From contig NZ_CP023702.1 in assembly GCF_008704555.1 (NCBI RefSeq), positions 5,804,001 to 5,868,000 of the forward strand: a stretch of 64,000 nucleotides of DNA, in the 5' to 3' direction. The translations under genes and the position numbers were made by a program. This document shows positions 1-7,981 of the stretch, piece by piece (the stretch's first letter is position 1; each line of letters begins with the position of its first letter). The notes beneath the pieces are model-generated. The model saw nothing but the letters and a program-made list of their open reading frames with translations, was not told the origin of the DNA and made no database searches. Origin of the DNA: Streptomyces nitrosporeus (GTDB lineage: Bacteria > Actinomycetota > Actinomycetes > Streptomycetales > Streptomycetaceae).

Positions 1-1021
1 AGGAGCGGCACACGGCGAGGTCGTCGGCGCCGAAGGCGGGGGACTGGTGGACCAGACCCGTGCCGTCCTCGGTCGTGACGTACTCGGCGTTGACGACGAA
101 GTGCGCCTCGGCGGGGAAGTCGACCAGGGCGAAGGGGCGTTCGTACGTCCAGCGTTCCATCTCGCGGCCGGTGAAGGACTCGCCGGTCGGCTCCCAGCCC
201 TCGCCCAGCGCCTTCGCGACCAGCGGCTCGGCGACGACCAGCTTCTCCTCGCCGTCGGTCGCGACGACATAGGTGACGTCCGGGTGGGCGGCGACGGCGG
301 TGTTGGAGACCAGGGTCCAGGGCGTGGTCGTCCACACCAGCAGCGCGGCCTCGCCGGCCAGCGGGCCGCTCGTCAGCGGGAAGCGCACGAAGACCGAGGG
401 GTCGACGACCGTCTCGTAGCCCTGGGCCAGTTCGTGGTCCGAGAGGCCGGTGCCGCAGCGCGGGCACCAGGGGGCGACCCGGTGGTCCTGGACCAGGAGG
501 CCCTTCTTGAAGATCTCCTTCAGCGACCACCACACGGAGTCGACGTACTCCGGGTCCATCGTCCGGTAGGCGTCGTCCAGGTCGACCCAGTACCCCATGC
601 GGGTCGTCAGCTCGGCGAACGCGTCGGTGTGGCGGGTCACCGACTCCCGGCACTTCGCGTTGAACTCGGCGATGCCGTACGCCTCGATGTCCTGCTTGCC
701 GCTGAAGCCCAGCTCCTTCTCGACCGCGAGCTCGACCGGCAGTCCGTGGCAGTCCCAGCCGGCCTTCCGGCCGACGTGGTAGCCCTGCATGGTCCGGAAA
801 CGCGGGAACACGTCCTTGAAGACGCGGGCCTCGATGTGATGGGCGCCGGGCATGCCGTTGGCGGTCGGCGGCCCCTCGTAGAACACCCACTCGGGGCGGC
901 CCTCGGACTGTTCGAGGCTCTTGGCGAAGACCTTGCTCTCACGCCAGAAGTCGAGCACGGCGTGTTCGAGGGCGGGCAGGTCGACCTGGGCGGGTACCTG
1001 GCGGTACTGCGGCGATGTCAT
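1..1021 (-). CDS. ileS: Isoleucyl-tRNA synthetase, N-terminal part (cut by window edge)
   Basis: Class I aminoacyl-tRNA synthetase charging tRNA-Ile with isoleucine in the cytoplasm. The minus-strand frame starts at ATG 1021-1019 after a strong GGAGG at 1035-1031 and runs off the left edge, giving about 340 codons of a protein that is normally 1,000 residues or more. The Rossmann-fold signature region is visible: YEGPPTANGMPGAHHIEAR (HIGH-like AHHIEAR), then GWDCHGLPVE. Part of the CP1 editing domain follows (WTTTPWTL). The gene lies behind a T-box leader, which independently supports isoleucine specificity. The C-terminal KMSKS loop and anticodon-binding domain are outside the window. Confidence 0.97.
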   Translation of the reverse strand, partial: MTSPQYRQVPAQVDLPALEHAVLDFWRESKVFAKSLEQSEGRPEWVFYEGPPTANGMPGAHHIEARVFKDVFPRFRTMQGYHVGRKAGWDCHGLPVELAVEKELGFSGKQDIEAYGIAEFNAKCRESVTRHTDAFAELTTRMGYWVDLDDAYRTMDPEYVDSVWWSLKEIFKKGLLVQDHRVAPWCPRCGTGLSDHELAQGYETVVDPSVFVRFPLTSGPLAGEAALLVWTTTPWTLVSNTAVAAHPDVTYVVATDGEEKLVVAEPLVAKALGEGWEPTGESFTGREMERWTYERPFALVDFPAEAHFVVNAEYVTTEDGTGLVHQSPAFGADDLAVCRS

Positions 1022-1290
1022 GTGCGGTTTCCTCCGGCGGACGGCTTCCACTTCCGTCGGAGGGACGAGAGCCGGCCGGCTCCCGCGGTACCACCCTCCT
1101 TGGCCCCGGGCGTGCGCCCGCGGCCCCCTCATTGGGGTCGCGATGCCGGGTCTAGTGGCCTCGCACCCGGGGCGGTGCCCACGGGCCGAAGTTTTCTTCC
1201 GGCGGCTCCGGGGTGATCTTCACGACGCGCTCGCCCCCGGGCTCCCACCGTCCCCGGGTCGCTACGGGCTGCCTACGACGCTACTCGTCC
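1022..1290 (-). promoter_or_regulatory. Ile-specific T-box leader (translational type)
   Basis: On the minus strand the leader holds the T-box core GGTGGTACCGCGG (1095-1083), which binds the NCCA end of uncharged tRNA, followed by the usual CTCGTCCCTCC stretch. An ATC isoleucine triplet at 1217-1215 is the likely specifier codon. Downstream, the segment at 1063-1054 (CCTCCGACGG) can pair with 1040-1031 (CCGCCGGAGG, containing the ileS Shine-Dalgarno) with one mismatch. Uncharged tRNA-Ile should therefore free the ribosome site, as known for actinobacterial ileS T-boxes. No U-tract terminator is seen. The 5' end is inferred; TACACT at 1319-1314 is a weak -10 candidate without a clear -35. Confidence 0.85.
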
Positions 1291-1505
1291 CATCCACGCC
1301 TCTCGCTGCGCTCAGTGTACGGGGCCGTACGGGCGACGGCCGACCGGTCGGAACCGCGCAAGGCGTGTCCGCCCCGGACGGCCCCGCCGGTACGGCCCGC
1401 TCCCGGCCGGTGACCCGGGGCGGATTACCGCGCGGTGAGCTGGGCACAACGCTGGGGGGCACACCACCGTCCGGCGCGGGAAGGGCGAACCGGCGGCGTG
1501 CCCCG

Positions 1506-1534
1506 TTGCCGCGGAGGCGGGGCCGATCTATCGT
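1506..1534 (+). promoter_or_regulatory. Candidate housekeeping promoter of the DksA-like gene
   Basis: TTGCCG at 1506-1511 and TATCGT at 1529-1534 are separated by 17 nt, close to a sigma-HrdB-type promoter. The predicted start of transcription, near 1541, would leave a roughly 43-nt leader with an AAGGGG ribosome site before the ATG at 1584. Between the T-box promoter region (about 1320) and this site I see no other gene or element. Confidence 0.45.
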
Positions 1535-1583
1535 CCCAGCACGATTCGCGCGCAAGATCACCTTATGTGAAGGGGCCGCGGCC

Positions 1584-2243
1584 ATGGTGGCGGAGAAGAG
1601 CGCCGACGGGGAAAGCTCCGCGGGTCCACACCCGGACGCGGACCGGAAGCCGCCGGTGAAGAAGAGCGCGGCGGCCAGGAAGGCCGCGGCCAGGAAGGCC
1701 GCACAGGCCACGGGGGCGGCCGAGGCCGCCGAGCAGACGGGAGCCCACACGGTGGTAGCCAAGAAGAGCGCGGACCGGAGCACAGCGGCAGTGGAAGGGG
1801 CCCCGACCGCGGTGCCCCCGGCCAGGGTCGCCGCCGCGACGGCGCCGGGTGACCTCGCGGTCAGGCCGGGGGAGGACCCCTGGACCGCCGAGGAGGTCGA
1901 CGAGGCGCGCACCGGGCTGACCGGCGAGGCCGTACGGCTGCGCAGCGAGCTGGAGGCCTCGGGCGCCGCCCTGGCCGGCCTGATGCGGGACTCCGGGGAC
2001 GGTGCGGGCGACGACGACGCGGACACCGGGACCAAGAACATCACCCGGGAGCACGAGCTGTCGCTCGCGGCCCACGCCCAGGAGACGCTGGACCAGACCG
2101 AACGCGCCCTCGCCCGGCTCGACGCGGGCACCTACGGGCTCTGCGAGGTCTGCGGCAAACCGATCGGCAAGGCCCGGATGCAGGCGTTCCCCCGCGCCAC
2201 CCTCTGCGTGGAGGACAAACAGAAGCAGGAGCGGCGGGGCTGA
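1584..2243 (+). CDS. TraR/DksA-family zinc-finger protein with basic, repetitive N-terminus
   Basis: 219-residue putative RNA-polymerase-binding regulator of the TraR/DksA family, often annotated as DnaK suppressor. The first about 80 residues are low-complexity and carry three KSA-type lysine blocks (EKSADGESSAG, KKSAAARKAAARKAA, KKSADRSTAA), reminiscent of histone H1-like tails. The C-terminal domain has a helical hairpin (ITREHELSLAAHAQETLDQ) and the finger CEVCGKPI...ATLCVEDK. The fourth zinc-ligand position is Asp (CVED) where the classical C4 finger has Cys. The start was chosen at ATG 1584 because AAGGGG precedes it; the longer open frame upstream is antisense to the T-box. It is followed by lspA after 58 bp. 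Confidence 0.85.
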   Translation: MVAEKSADGESSAGPHPDADRKPPVKKSAAARKAAARKAAQATGAAEAAEQTGAHTVVAKKSADRSTAAVEGAPTAVPPARVAAATAPGDLAVRPGEDPWTAEEVDEARTGLTGEAVRLRSELEASGAALAGLMRDSGDGAGDDDADTGTKNITREHELSLAAHAQETLDQTERALARLDAGTYGLCEVCGKPIGKARMQAFPRATLCVEDKQKQERRG

Positions 2244-2301
2244 TCCGTCCGGTGTTGTCGTACCCTCGTCCTCAGTCAGGCACCTAGGTTGAGGGACTCA
2301 C

Positions 2302-2913
2302 GTGGCAGAGGCGGAGCGCATCATCGGTACGCCGGAAATCCCCGATGCCGAGGGGGCTGACGGAGCTGCGGCCCGGCAGCCCTCCGAGGGCGCGGACCCG
2401 GCCGGCGAGGCCCGGGGCGGCGGCCGGGGCAGGAAGAAGATCCCCGTTCTCCTCGGCGTGGCCCTCCTGGCCTATCTGCTGGACCTGGTCAGCAAGATGA
2501 TCGTGGTCGCGAAGCTGGAGCACGAGGAACCCATCGAGATCTTCGGCGACTGGCTGAAACTCGACGCGATCCGCAACGCCGGTGCCGCGTTCGGGATCGG
2601 CGAGGCGTTCACCGTGATCTTCACGGCCATCGCGGCCGTCGTGATCATCGTGATCGTCCGGCTCGCGCGCAAGCTCTACAGCCTGCCCTGGGCGATCGCC
2701 CTGGGGCTGCTGCTGGGCGGGGCGCTCGGCAACCTCACCGACCGCATCTTCCGGGCCCCGGGCGTGTTCGAGGGCGCGGTGGTCGACTTCATCGCCCCCG
2801 CGCACTTCGCGGTCTTCAACCTCGCCGACTCCGCGATCGTGTGCGGCGGCATCCTCATCGTCATCCTCTCCTTCAGGGGCCTGGACCCCGACGGGACCGT
2901 GCACAAGGACTAG
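2302..2913 (+). CDS. lspA: Lipoprotein signal peptidase (signal peptidase II)
   Basis: 203-residue membrane aspartyl protease that removes signal peptides from diacylglyceryl-modified prolipoproteins; its partner Lgt is also encoded in this window at 54388. A cytoplasmic tail of about 45 residues, rich in Ala/Glu and ending in a Lys/Arg patch, precedes four predicted membrane helices. Family motifs are present: NAGAAF, GNLTDR near residue 142 and FNLADS near residue 172, which carry the two catalytic aspartates. GTG start with GAGGGA 8 nt upstream. It probably heads or belongs to a unit with the pseudouridine synthase gene. Confidence 0.97.
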   Translation: MAEAERIIGTPEIPDAEGADGAAARQPSEGADPAGEARGGGRGRKKIPVLLGVALLAYLLDLVSKMIVVAKLEHEEPIEIFGDWLKLDAIRNAGAAFGIGEAFTVIFTAIAAVVIIVIVRLARKLYSLPWAIALGLLLGGALGNLTDRIFRAPGVFEGAVVDFIAPAHFAVFNLADSAIVCGGILIVILSFRGLDPDGTVHKD

Positions 2914-3013
2914 GGACTAGGGACCGCACCAGGGCCGGGGCCGCGCAGGGGTCAGGGGCCCGATCCGCCGCCCGAGGCCCGGGGCACCGGGCGGCGCAAG
3001 GCATACTCGACTG

Positions 3014-3955
3014 GTGAGCACGTATCCCGAGGTCCGCACCCTGCCCGTACCCGACGGCCTGGAGGGCGAGCGCGTCGACGCCGCCATCTCCCGTATGTTC
3101 GGTTTCTCCCGCACCAAGGCCGCCGAGCTCGCGGCCGCCGGCAAGGTGCAGGTGGACGGGGCCGTCGCCGGGAAGTCCGAACGGGTGCACGGCGGGGCCT
3201 GGATGGAAGTGGAGATGCCGCAGGCACCCGCTCCCGTCCAGGTCGTCGCCGAGCCCGTCGAGGGCATGGAGATCGTGCACGACGACGACGACATCGTCGT
3301 CATCATGAAGCCGGTCGGTGTCGCCGCCCACCCCAGCCCCGGCTGGACCGGTACCACCGTCATCGGCGGGCTGGCCGCGGCCGGCTACCGGATCTCGACC
3401 TCGGGCGCGGCCGAGCGGCAGGGCATCGTGCACCGGCTGGACGTCGGCACCTCGGGCCTGATGGTCGTCGCCAAGTCCGAGCGGGCCTACACCCTGCTCA
3501 AGGGCCAGTTCCGCGACCGGGTGGTGGAGAAGAAGTACCACGCGCTGGTCCAGGGCCACCCCGACCCGATGAGCGGCACCATCGACGCCCCCATCGGCCG
3601 TCACCCCCAGCACGACTACAAGTGGGCCGTCACCGCCGAGGGCAAGCCCTCCGTGACGCACTACGACCTCATCGAGGCCTACCGCGCGGCCAGCCTGCTC
3701 GACATCAAGCTGGAGACCGGGCGCACCCACCAGATCCGGGTGCACATGTCCGCCCACCGCCACCCCTGCGCCGGCGACCTCACCTACGGCGCGGACCCCA
3801 CGATGGCCAAGCGTCTCGGACTCACCCGGCAGTGGCTGCACGCGGTCCGGCTGGGCTTCGAGCACCCCTCGGACGGCCGCTGGGTCGAGTTCGCCAGCGA
3901 GTACCCCGAAGACCTGCGGCGGGCCCTGGACATCATCGCCGAGGAGAGCCGGTGA
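3014..3955 (+). CDS. RluA/RluD-family 23S rRNA pseudouridine synthase
   Basis: 313-residue enzyme predicted to isomerise uridine to pseudouridine in rRNA. An N-terminal S4 RNA-binding domain (ERVDAAISRMFGFSRTKAAE) precedes the catalytic domain, with HRLDVGTSGLMV near residue 140 holding the catalytic Asp, and RTHQIRVHM later. The GTG start has no SD, but CATACT at 3002-3007 lies 6 nt upstream, suggesting a leaderless mRNA with its own promoter. The TGA stop overlaps the start of the GNAT gene. RluD (positions 1911/1915/1917) is the likely subtype, but the family alone does not prove the target. Confidence 0.92.
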   Translation: MSTYPEVRTLPVPDGLEGERVDAAISRMFGFSRTKAAELAAAGKVQVDGAVAGKSERVHGGAWMEVEMPQAPAPVQVVAEPVEGMEIVHDDDDIVVIMKPVGVAAHPSPGWTGTTVIGGLAAAGYRISTSGAAERQGIVHRLDVGTSGLMVVAKSERAYTLLKGQFRDRVVEKKYHALVQGHPDPMSGTIDAPIGRHPQHDYKWAVTAEGKPSVTHYDLIEAYRAASLLDIKLETGRTHQIRVHMSAHRHPCAGDLTYGADPTMAKRLGLTRQWLHAVRLGFEHPSDGRWVEFASEYPEDLRRALDIIAEESR

Positions 3956-4428
3956 CCGGACCGGAGACCTCCTTCAGCACCCGCCGCGCCGACGGCGAGA
4001 GCGACCTCGCGGCCTGCTTCCAGGTCCGAAAGGACGTCTTCGTCGGTGAGCAGAACGTGCCCGAGGAGATCGAGTACGACGCCTACGACACCACGGCGGT
4101 GCACGTCGTCGCCGTCGCCGCCGACGGCACCGCCCTCGGTACGGGCCGGCTGCTGCACGGCGAGGACGCCGCCGGGAAGACCGGCGGTGACCCCGCCGTC
4201 GGCTCGCTGGGCCGCCTCGCCGTGACCGGCCGGGCCCGCGGCCTGGGGGTGGGCGCGGCGCTGGTCCGCGCCATCGAGGCCGAGGCCCGCGGACTGGGCC
4301 TGACCGCCGTCGACCTGCACGCCCAGACCCACGCCCTCGGGTTCTACGAGCGCCTCGGCTACACGGCGTACGGTCCGGAGTTCCCGGACGCCGGCATTCC
4401 GCACCGGGCCATGCGCCGGGCCCTGTGA
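3952..4428 (+). CDS. GNAT-family N-acetyltransferase (ElaA/YjcF-like)
   Basis: 158-residue acetyl-CoA-dependent N-acetyltransferase of unknown substrate. The opening resembles the ElaA/YjcF group: FQVRKDVFVGEQNVPEEIE. The acetyl-CoA loop is R-A-R-G-L-G-V-G-A-A-L (consensus Q/RxxGxG/A) near residue 90, followed by HAQTHALGFYERLGY. The start GTG at 3952 overlaps the upstream stop (GTGA), so it is almost certainly translated by coupling to the pseudouridine synthase. That pairing does not reveal the substrate. Confidence 0.88.
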   Translation: MTGPETSFSTRRADGESDLAACFQVRKDVFVGEQNVPEEIEYDAYDTTAVHVVAVAADGTALGTGRLLHGEDAAGKTGGDPAVGSLGRLAVTGRARGLGVGAALVRAIEAEARGLGLTAVDLHAQTHALGFYERLGYTAYGPEFPDAGIPHRAMRRAL

Positions 4429-4547
4429 CCCGCGGCCCCGCCGGGGCGCCGCCGGAGGACCGGCTTCCGCATGGCAGGCTGGTACGCCTCACCGGCTGAC
4501 CACCGGACTCCGAGCGAGCCCGGCCGTGCTGCGGAAGGCGAAGACCC

Positions 4548-6134
4548 GTGGACCAGATGGCGCTCCTGCTCCTGCTGCTGCTCGGAGCGGTGGTCACGGT
4601 GCCGCTGGGAGAGCGCCTCAAGCTGCCCGCCCCGGTGCTGATGACGCTCGCCGGGGTCGCGATGGCGTTCGCCAGTTTCGTCCCCGACATCGACATCCCA
4701 CCGGAGTTCATCCTCCCCGCCCTGCTGCCGCCGCTGCTCTACGCCTCGGTGCAGCGCACCTCGTGGCGGCAGTTCGCGGCCAACAGGCGGCCCATCTTCC
4801 TGCTGGCCGTCGCCCTCGTCTTCGTCACGACCGCGGCGGTCGCCGCCGTCGCCGACGCCGTCGTCCCGGGTCTGCCGATCGCCGCCGCCGTGGCGCTGGG
4901 GGCCCTGGTCGCCCCGCCCGACCCGGTCGCCGCGACGGCCGTGGCCGGGTCGCTGGGACTGCCCCGCAGGCTCGTGTCGATCCTGGAGGGGGAGGGCCTG
5001 TTCAACGACGTCACCGCGATCGTGCTCTACCACGTGGCGATCGCGGCCGCGGTGAGCGGCAGCTTCTCGCTGCCCGAGGCATTCGGCCTGCTCGTCCTGT
5101 CGGCGGTCGTCGCCGTGGTGGTCGGGCTGGTGCTCGGCTGGCTCACCATCAAGCTGATGGGCCTGCTCGGCGACGCCACCCTCCAGGTCGGCCTCACCCT
5201 GCTGGTGCCGTTCGTGAGCTACGTACTCGCCGAGGAGCTGATGGGCTCCGGGGTGCTGGCCGTCCTCACCACGGCGCTCTTCCTCGCCGAGCACACCGCG
5301 GACGCCGACGACGTCCAGGGGCGGCTCACCGGCCGCTCCTTCTGGGAGATCGTCGACACCCTGGTCACCGGGGTCGCGTTCGGCCTCATCGGACTGGAAC
5401 TCCACAGCGTCTTCGGCACGGCCGCCGGGCGGCTGCCGGAACTGCTGGGCTGGGGACTCGCCGTCGTCGCGGTCGTCGTCGGGGTGCGGCTGCTGTGGCT
5501 GCTGCCCGCGACCTGGCTCGCCCAGCGGATGCACACCCGCCGCGACTACAGCGAGGAGATCCCCACCAGCTGGCGGGAGACCGTCGTCATGTGGTGGGCG
5601 GGCATGCGCGGGGTCGCCTCGGTCGCCCTGGCCCTCGCCATCCCGCTGGAGACCGACGACGGCGCCCCCTTCCCCGGCCGGGACGAGATCGTCTTCATCG
5701 CCTTCACCGTCATCATGGCCACCCTCGTCGTCCAGGGGCTGACCCTGCCCTGGCTGGTGCGCAGACTGGGCGTACGGGCGGACACGGACGCCGAGCGGGC
5801 GCTGGAGCGCGACCTCGCCGTCCGGGCGGCGGGGGCGGCCAAGCGCTGCCTCAAGGAGATCGAGGCGCGGGAGGACCTCCCCGACGAGGTCGTCGAGCGG
5901 CTGCAACGCGCCGCGTACGACATCGGGGCGCGGATCAGCCCGGACGTCGTCGACGAGGAACGGCGCGAGGCGTACGCCCGGCGCGCGGAGCGCTTCAGGG
6001 CGGTCAGCCGCGTCCAGCGCGACATGCTCTCGGCCGCCCGCCACGAGGTGCTGGCGGCCCGCAACGAGCCCGGCTCCGACCCGGAGGTCGTGGACCGGGT
6101 GCTGCGCTACCTGGACGTACGCAGCCTGCGCTGA
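4548..6134 (+). CDS. Na+/H+ antiporter, CPA1 family
   Basis: 528-residue multi-spanning protein predicted to exchange Na+ (or K+) for protons across the plasma membrane. About twelve hydrophobic segments fill residues 1-410. The CPA1 core is clear: APPDPVAATAV with the ion-binding Asp, then EGEGLFNDVTAIVLYHV, and later RETVVMWWAGMRGVASVALA. The C-terminal roughly 120 residues are charged and helical, typical of a cytoplasmic regulatory tail. GTG start at 4548 (ATG alternative at 4557) after a GGAAGG-like site. It converges on the MscS gene with only 23 bp between stops. Confidence 0.93.
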   Translation: MDQMALLLLLLLGAVVTVPLGERLKLPAPVLMTLAGVAMAFASFVPDIDIPPEFILPALLPPLLYASVQRTSWRQFAANRRPIFLLAVALVFVTTAAVAAVADAVVPGLPIAAAVALGALVAPPDPVAATAVAGSLGLPRRLVSILEGEGLFNDVTAIVLYHVAIAAAVSGSFSLPEAFGLLVLSAVVAVVVGLVLGWLTIKLMGLLGDATLQVGLTLLVPFVSYVLAEELMGSGVLAVLTTALFLAEHTADADDVQGRLTGRSFWEIVDTLVTGVAFGLIGLELHSVFGTAAGRLPELLGWGLAVVAVVVGVRLLWLLPATWLAQRMHTRRDYSEEIPTSWRETVVMWWAGMRGVASVALALAIPLETDDGAPFPGRDEIVFIAFTVIMATLVVQGLTLPWLVRRLGVRADTDAERALERDLAVRAAGAAKRCLKEIEAREDLPDEVVERLQRAAYDIGARISPDVVDEERREAYARRAERFRAVSRVQRDMLSAARHEVLAARNEPGSDPEVVDRVLRYLDVRSLR

Positions 6135-6157
6135 AGACCCGGCCCGGAGCGCGCCGG

Positions 6158-7294
6158 TCAGCCCCGGCCGGTGCGGGGCGCCGGCTCCCGGTCCGCCGCG
6201 CGGTCGGCCTCCGCCGCCGCCTCGGCGGCGGCCGGCTCCGGCAGGCTGACGCCGGGCGGCGGCACGGCGGCGGCGGTCGCGACCCGGGGCAGGGCGTACG
6301 GGTGGTTGTCGCGCAGCCAGGCGATCAGCTGCTCACGCACCGCGCAGCGCACCGTCCAGATGTCGTCCGCGTCCTTCGCGGTGACCACGGCCCGCACCTC
6401 GATGGTCGTCGGTGTGGTGTCGGTCACCGCCAGCGACCAGTCACGCCCGTCCCAGGCGGAGCATCCGCGGAGGATCTCGCGCATCTGCTCCCGCATCGCG
6501 GGCAGCGGCGCCGAGTGGTCGAGCTGGAGGTAGACCGTGCCGGTCATCTGGATGCCGCCGCGCGACCAGTTCTCGAACGGGCGGCTGGTGAAGTAGGAGA
6601 CCGGCATGGTGATCCGGCGCTCGTCCCAGGTCCGTACGGTGAGGAAGGTCAAAGTGACCTCCTCCACGGTGCCCCACTCCCCGTCGACCACCACCGTGTC
6701 GCCGATCCGCACCATGTCGCCGAAGGCGATCTGGAAGCCCGCGAAGAGGTTGCCGAGCGTCGACTGCGCCGCGACACCGGCGACGATGCCGACCACACCG
6801 GCCGAGGCCAGCATCGAGGTGCCGACCGTCCGCATCGCCGGGAAGGTCAGCAGCATCGCGGCGACCGCCACCGTCGCCACCACCGCGGTGACCACCCGCT
6901 GGATGAGCGTCACCTGGGTCCGGACCCTGCGTACCCGGGCCGCGTCGCGCGAGGCCGAGGCGTAGCGGGCGTAGGAGGACTCCACGATGGTGGCCGCGAT
7001 CCGGATGACCAGCCAGGCCGATGCCGCGATCAGCACCAGGGCCAGGGCCCGGCCGATCCCGGTCCGGTGGTCCCGCACCAGGTCCAGGCGTATCTGGGTG
7101 TAGGAGGTGCTGAGCAGCGCGGTGCAGAGGACCACCTGAAGGGGAGGGCGGCAGAGCCGCAGCAGCCCCCACAGAGGCGTCTCGTGGTGCCGCGCGTCGG
7201 CCCGCCGCAGCAGCAGGTCGACCAGCCACCCCACCGCGAGGGTGATCACCAGGGACCCGCCCACCACCAGGAGCGGGCGCAGTACGTTCTCCAT
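6158..7294 (-). CDS. MscS-family mechanosensitive ion channel
   Basis: 378-residue small-conductance mechanosensitive channel homologue that would relieve turgor on osmotic downshock. Four to five N-terminal membrane helices lead to the pore helix region LASAGVVGIVAGVAAQSTLG, rich in Gly/Ala. The beta domain follows (FGDMVRIGDTVVVDGEWGTV), then the C-terminal alpha/beta domain. The last about 40 residues are an Ala/Glu/Pro-rich tail. ATG 7294 was chosen because GGAGGACGAGGA lies directly upstream; longer open frames are not supported. The gene is divergent from the hydrolase gene at 7340, leaving a 45-bp shared promoter region. Confidence 0.93.
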   Translation of the reverse strand: MENVLRPLLVVGGSLVITLAVGWLVDLLLRRADARHHETPLWGLLRLCRPPLQVVLCTALLSTSYTQIRLDLVRDHRTGIGRALALVLIAASAWLVIRIAATIVESSYARYASASRDAARVRRVRTQVTLIQRVVTAVVATVAVAAMLLTFPAMRTVGTSMLASAGVVGIVAGVAAQSTLGNLFAGFQIAFGDMVRIGDTVVVDGEWGTVEEVTLTFLTVRTWDERRITMPVSYFTSRPFENWSRGGIQMTGTVYLQLDHSAPLPAMREQMREILRGCSAWDGRDWSLAVTDTTPTTIEVRAVVTAKDADDIWTVRCAVREQLIAWLRDNHPYALPRVATAAAVPPPGVSLPEPAAAEAAAEADRAADREPAPRTGRG

Positions 7295-7339
7295 TCCTCG
7301 TCCTCCATGCATCGGGGCACAGCTGGCACCATGGGGCCC

Positions 7340-7909
7340 ATGAACATCATGCTTTTCCACTCGGCCTACGGTCTGCGACCGGCTGTGCACGCGGCCGCGG
7401 ACCGGCTGCGTGCAGCCGGGCACGAGGTGCGCGTGCCCGATCTCTTCGAGGGCCACACCTTCGACACGGTCGAGGAGGGGATGGCCTTCAAGGACGGCGT
7501 CGGCAAGGACGAGCTGCTCAAGCGCGCGGTCATGGCGGCGGCGCCCTACTCGGACCAGGGCCTGGTGTACGCCGGGTTCTCCTTCGGCGCGTCGGTGGCG
7601 CAGACCCTGGCACTGGGCGACGCGAAGGCGCGCGGGCTGCTGCTGCTCCACGGCACGTCGGACATCGCGCAGAACGCCACGGTGGAGGAGCTGCCGGTGC
7701 AGCTGCACGTCGCCGACCCGGACGCCTTCGAGTCCCCGGACTGGCTGAACAGCTGGTACCTCCAGATGCGGCGGACCGGGGCGGACGTCGAGATCTACCG
7801 CTACCCCGGTGCCGGGCACCTGTACACCGACCCGGACCTGCCCGACTTCGACAAGGCCGCCGCCGACCTGACCTGGAAGGTCTCGCTCGGCTTCCTGGCC
7901 ACCCTGTAG
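7340..7909 (+). CDS. Dienelactone-hydrolase-family protein
   Basis: 189-residue cytoplasmic alpha/beta hydrolase. The fold is marked by MNIMLFHSAYGL, DLFEGHTFD, the nucleophile elbow GFSFGAS, and a C-terminal GAGHLYTD carrying the catalytic His. The elbow nucleophile is Ser, whereas classical dienelactone hydrolases use Cys (GFCxG), so the reaction may differ. Two ATGs are in frame, 7331 and 7340. I prefer 7340 because CACCAT at 7327-7332 sits 7 nt upstream as a possible -10 for a leaderless message and there is no SD for either. The physiological substrate is unknown. Confidence 0.85.
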   Translation: MNIMLFHSAYGLRPAVHAAADRLRAAGHEVRVPDLFEGHTFDTVEEGMAFKDGVGKDELLKRAVMAAAPYSDQGLVYAGFSFGASVAQTLALGDAKARGLLLLHGTSDIAQNATVEELPVQLHVADPDAFESPDWLNSWYLQMRRTGADVEIYRYPGAGHLYTDPDLPDFDKAAADLTWKVSLGFLATL

Positions 7910-7930
7910 AGCCGCGCCACGGCACGGACG

Positions 7931-7970
7931 CGTACCGGTCCCGCCCCGGCGGCGGGACGGGACCGGTACG
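7931..7970. terminator. Bidirectional terminator hairpin
   Basis: CGTACCGGTCCCG at 7931-7943 pairs perfectly over 13 bp with CGGGACCGGTACG at 7958-7970. The 14-nt loop can itself fold (CCGCC/GGCGG). It lies between the convergent stops of the hydrolase gene (7909) and phoD (7982) and has no U-tract, as is usual in Streptomyces. Confidence 0.75.
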
Positions 7971-7981
7971 GGCAGGCGCCG

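Noticed and set aside
47..1216. 389-codon plus-strand frame at the left edge
   Set aside because: Antisense to ileS and its T-box leader; no protein motif.
4526..7909. 1,127-codon plus-strand frame spanning the antiporter and the MscS gene
   Set aside because: Only its last 189 codons (from 7340) encode a recognisable protein; the rest is Arg/Gly/Pro shadow sequence over other genes.
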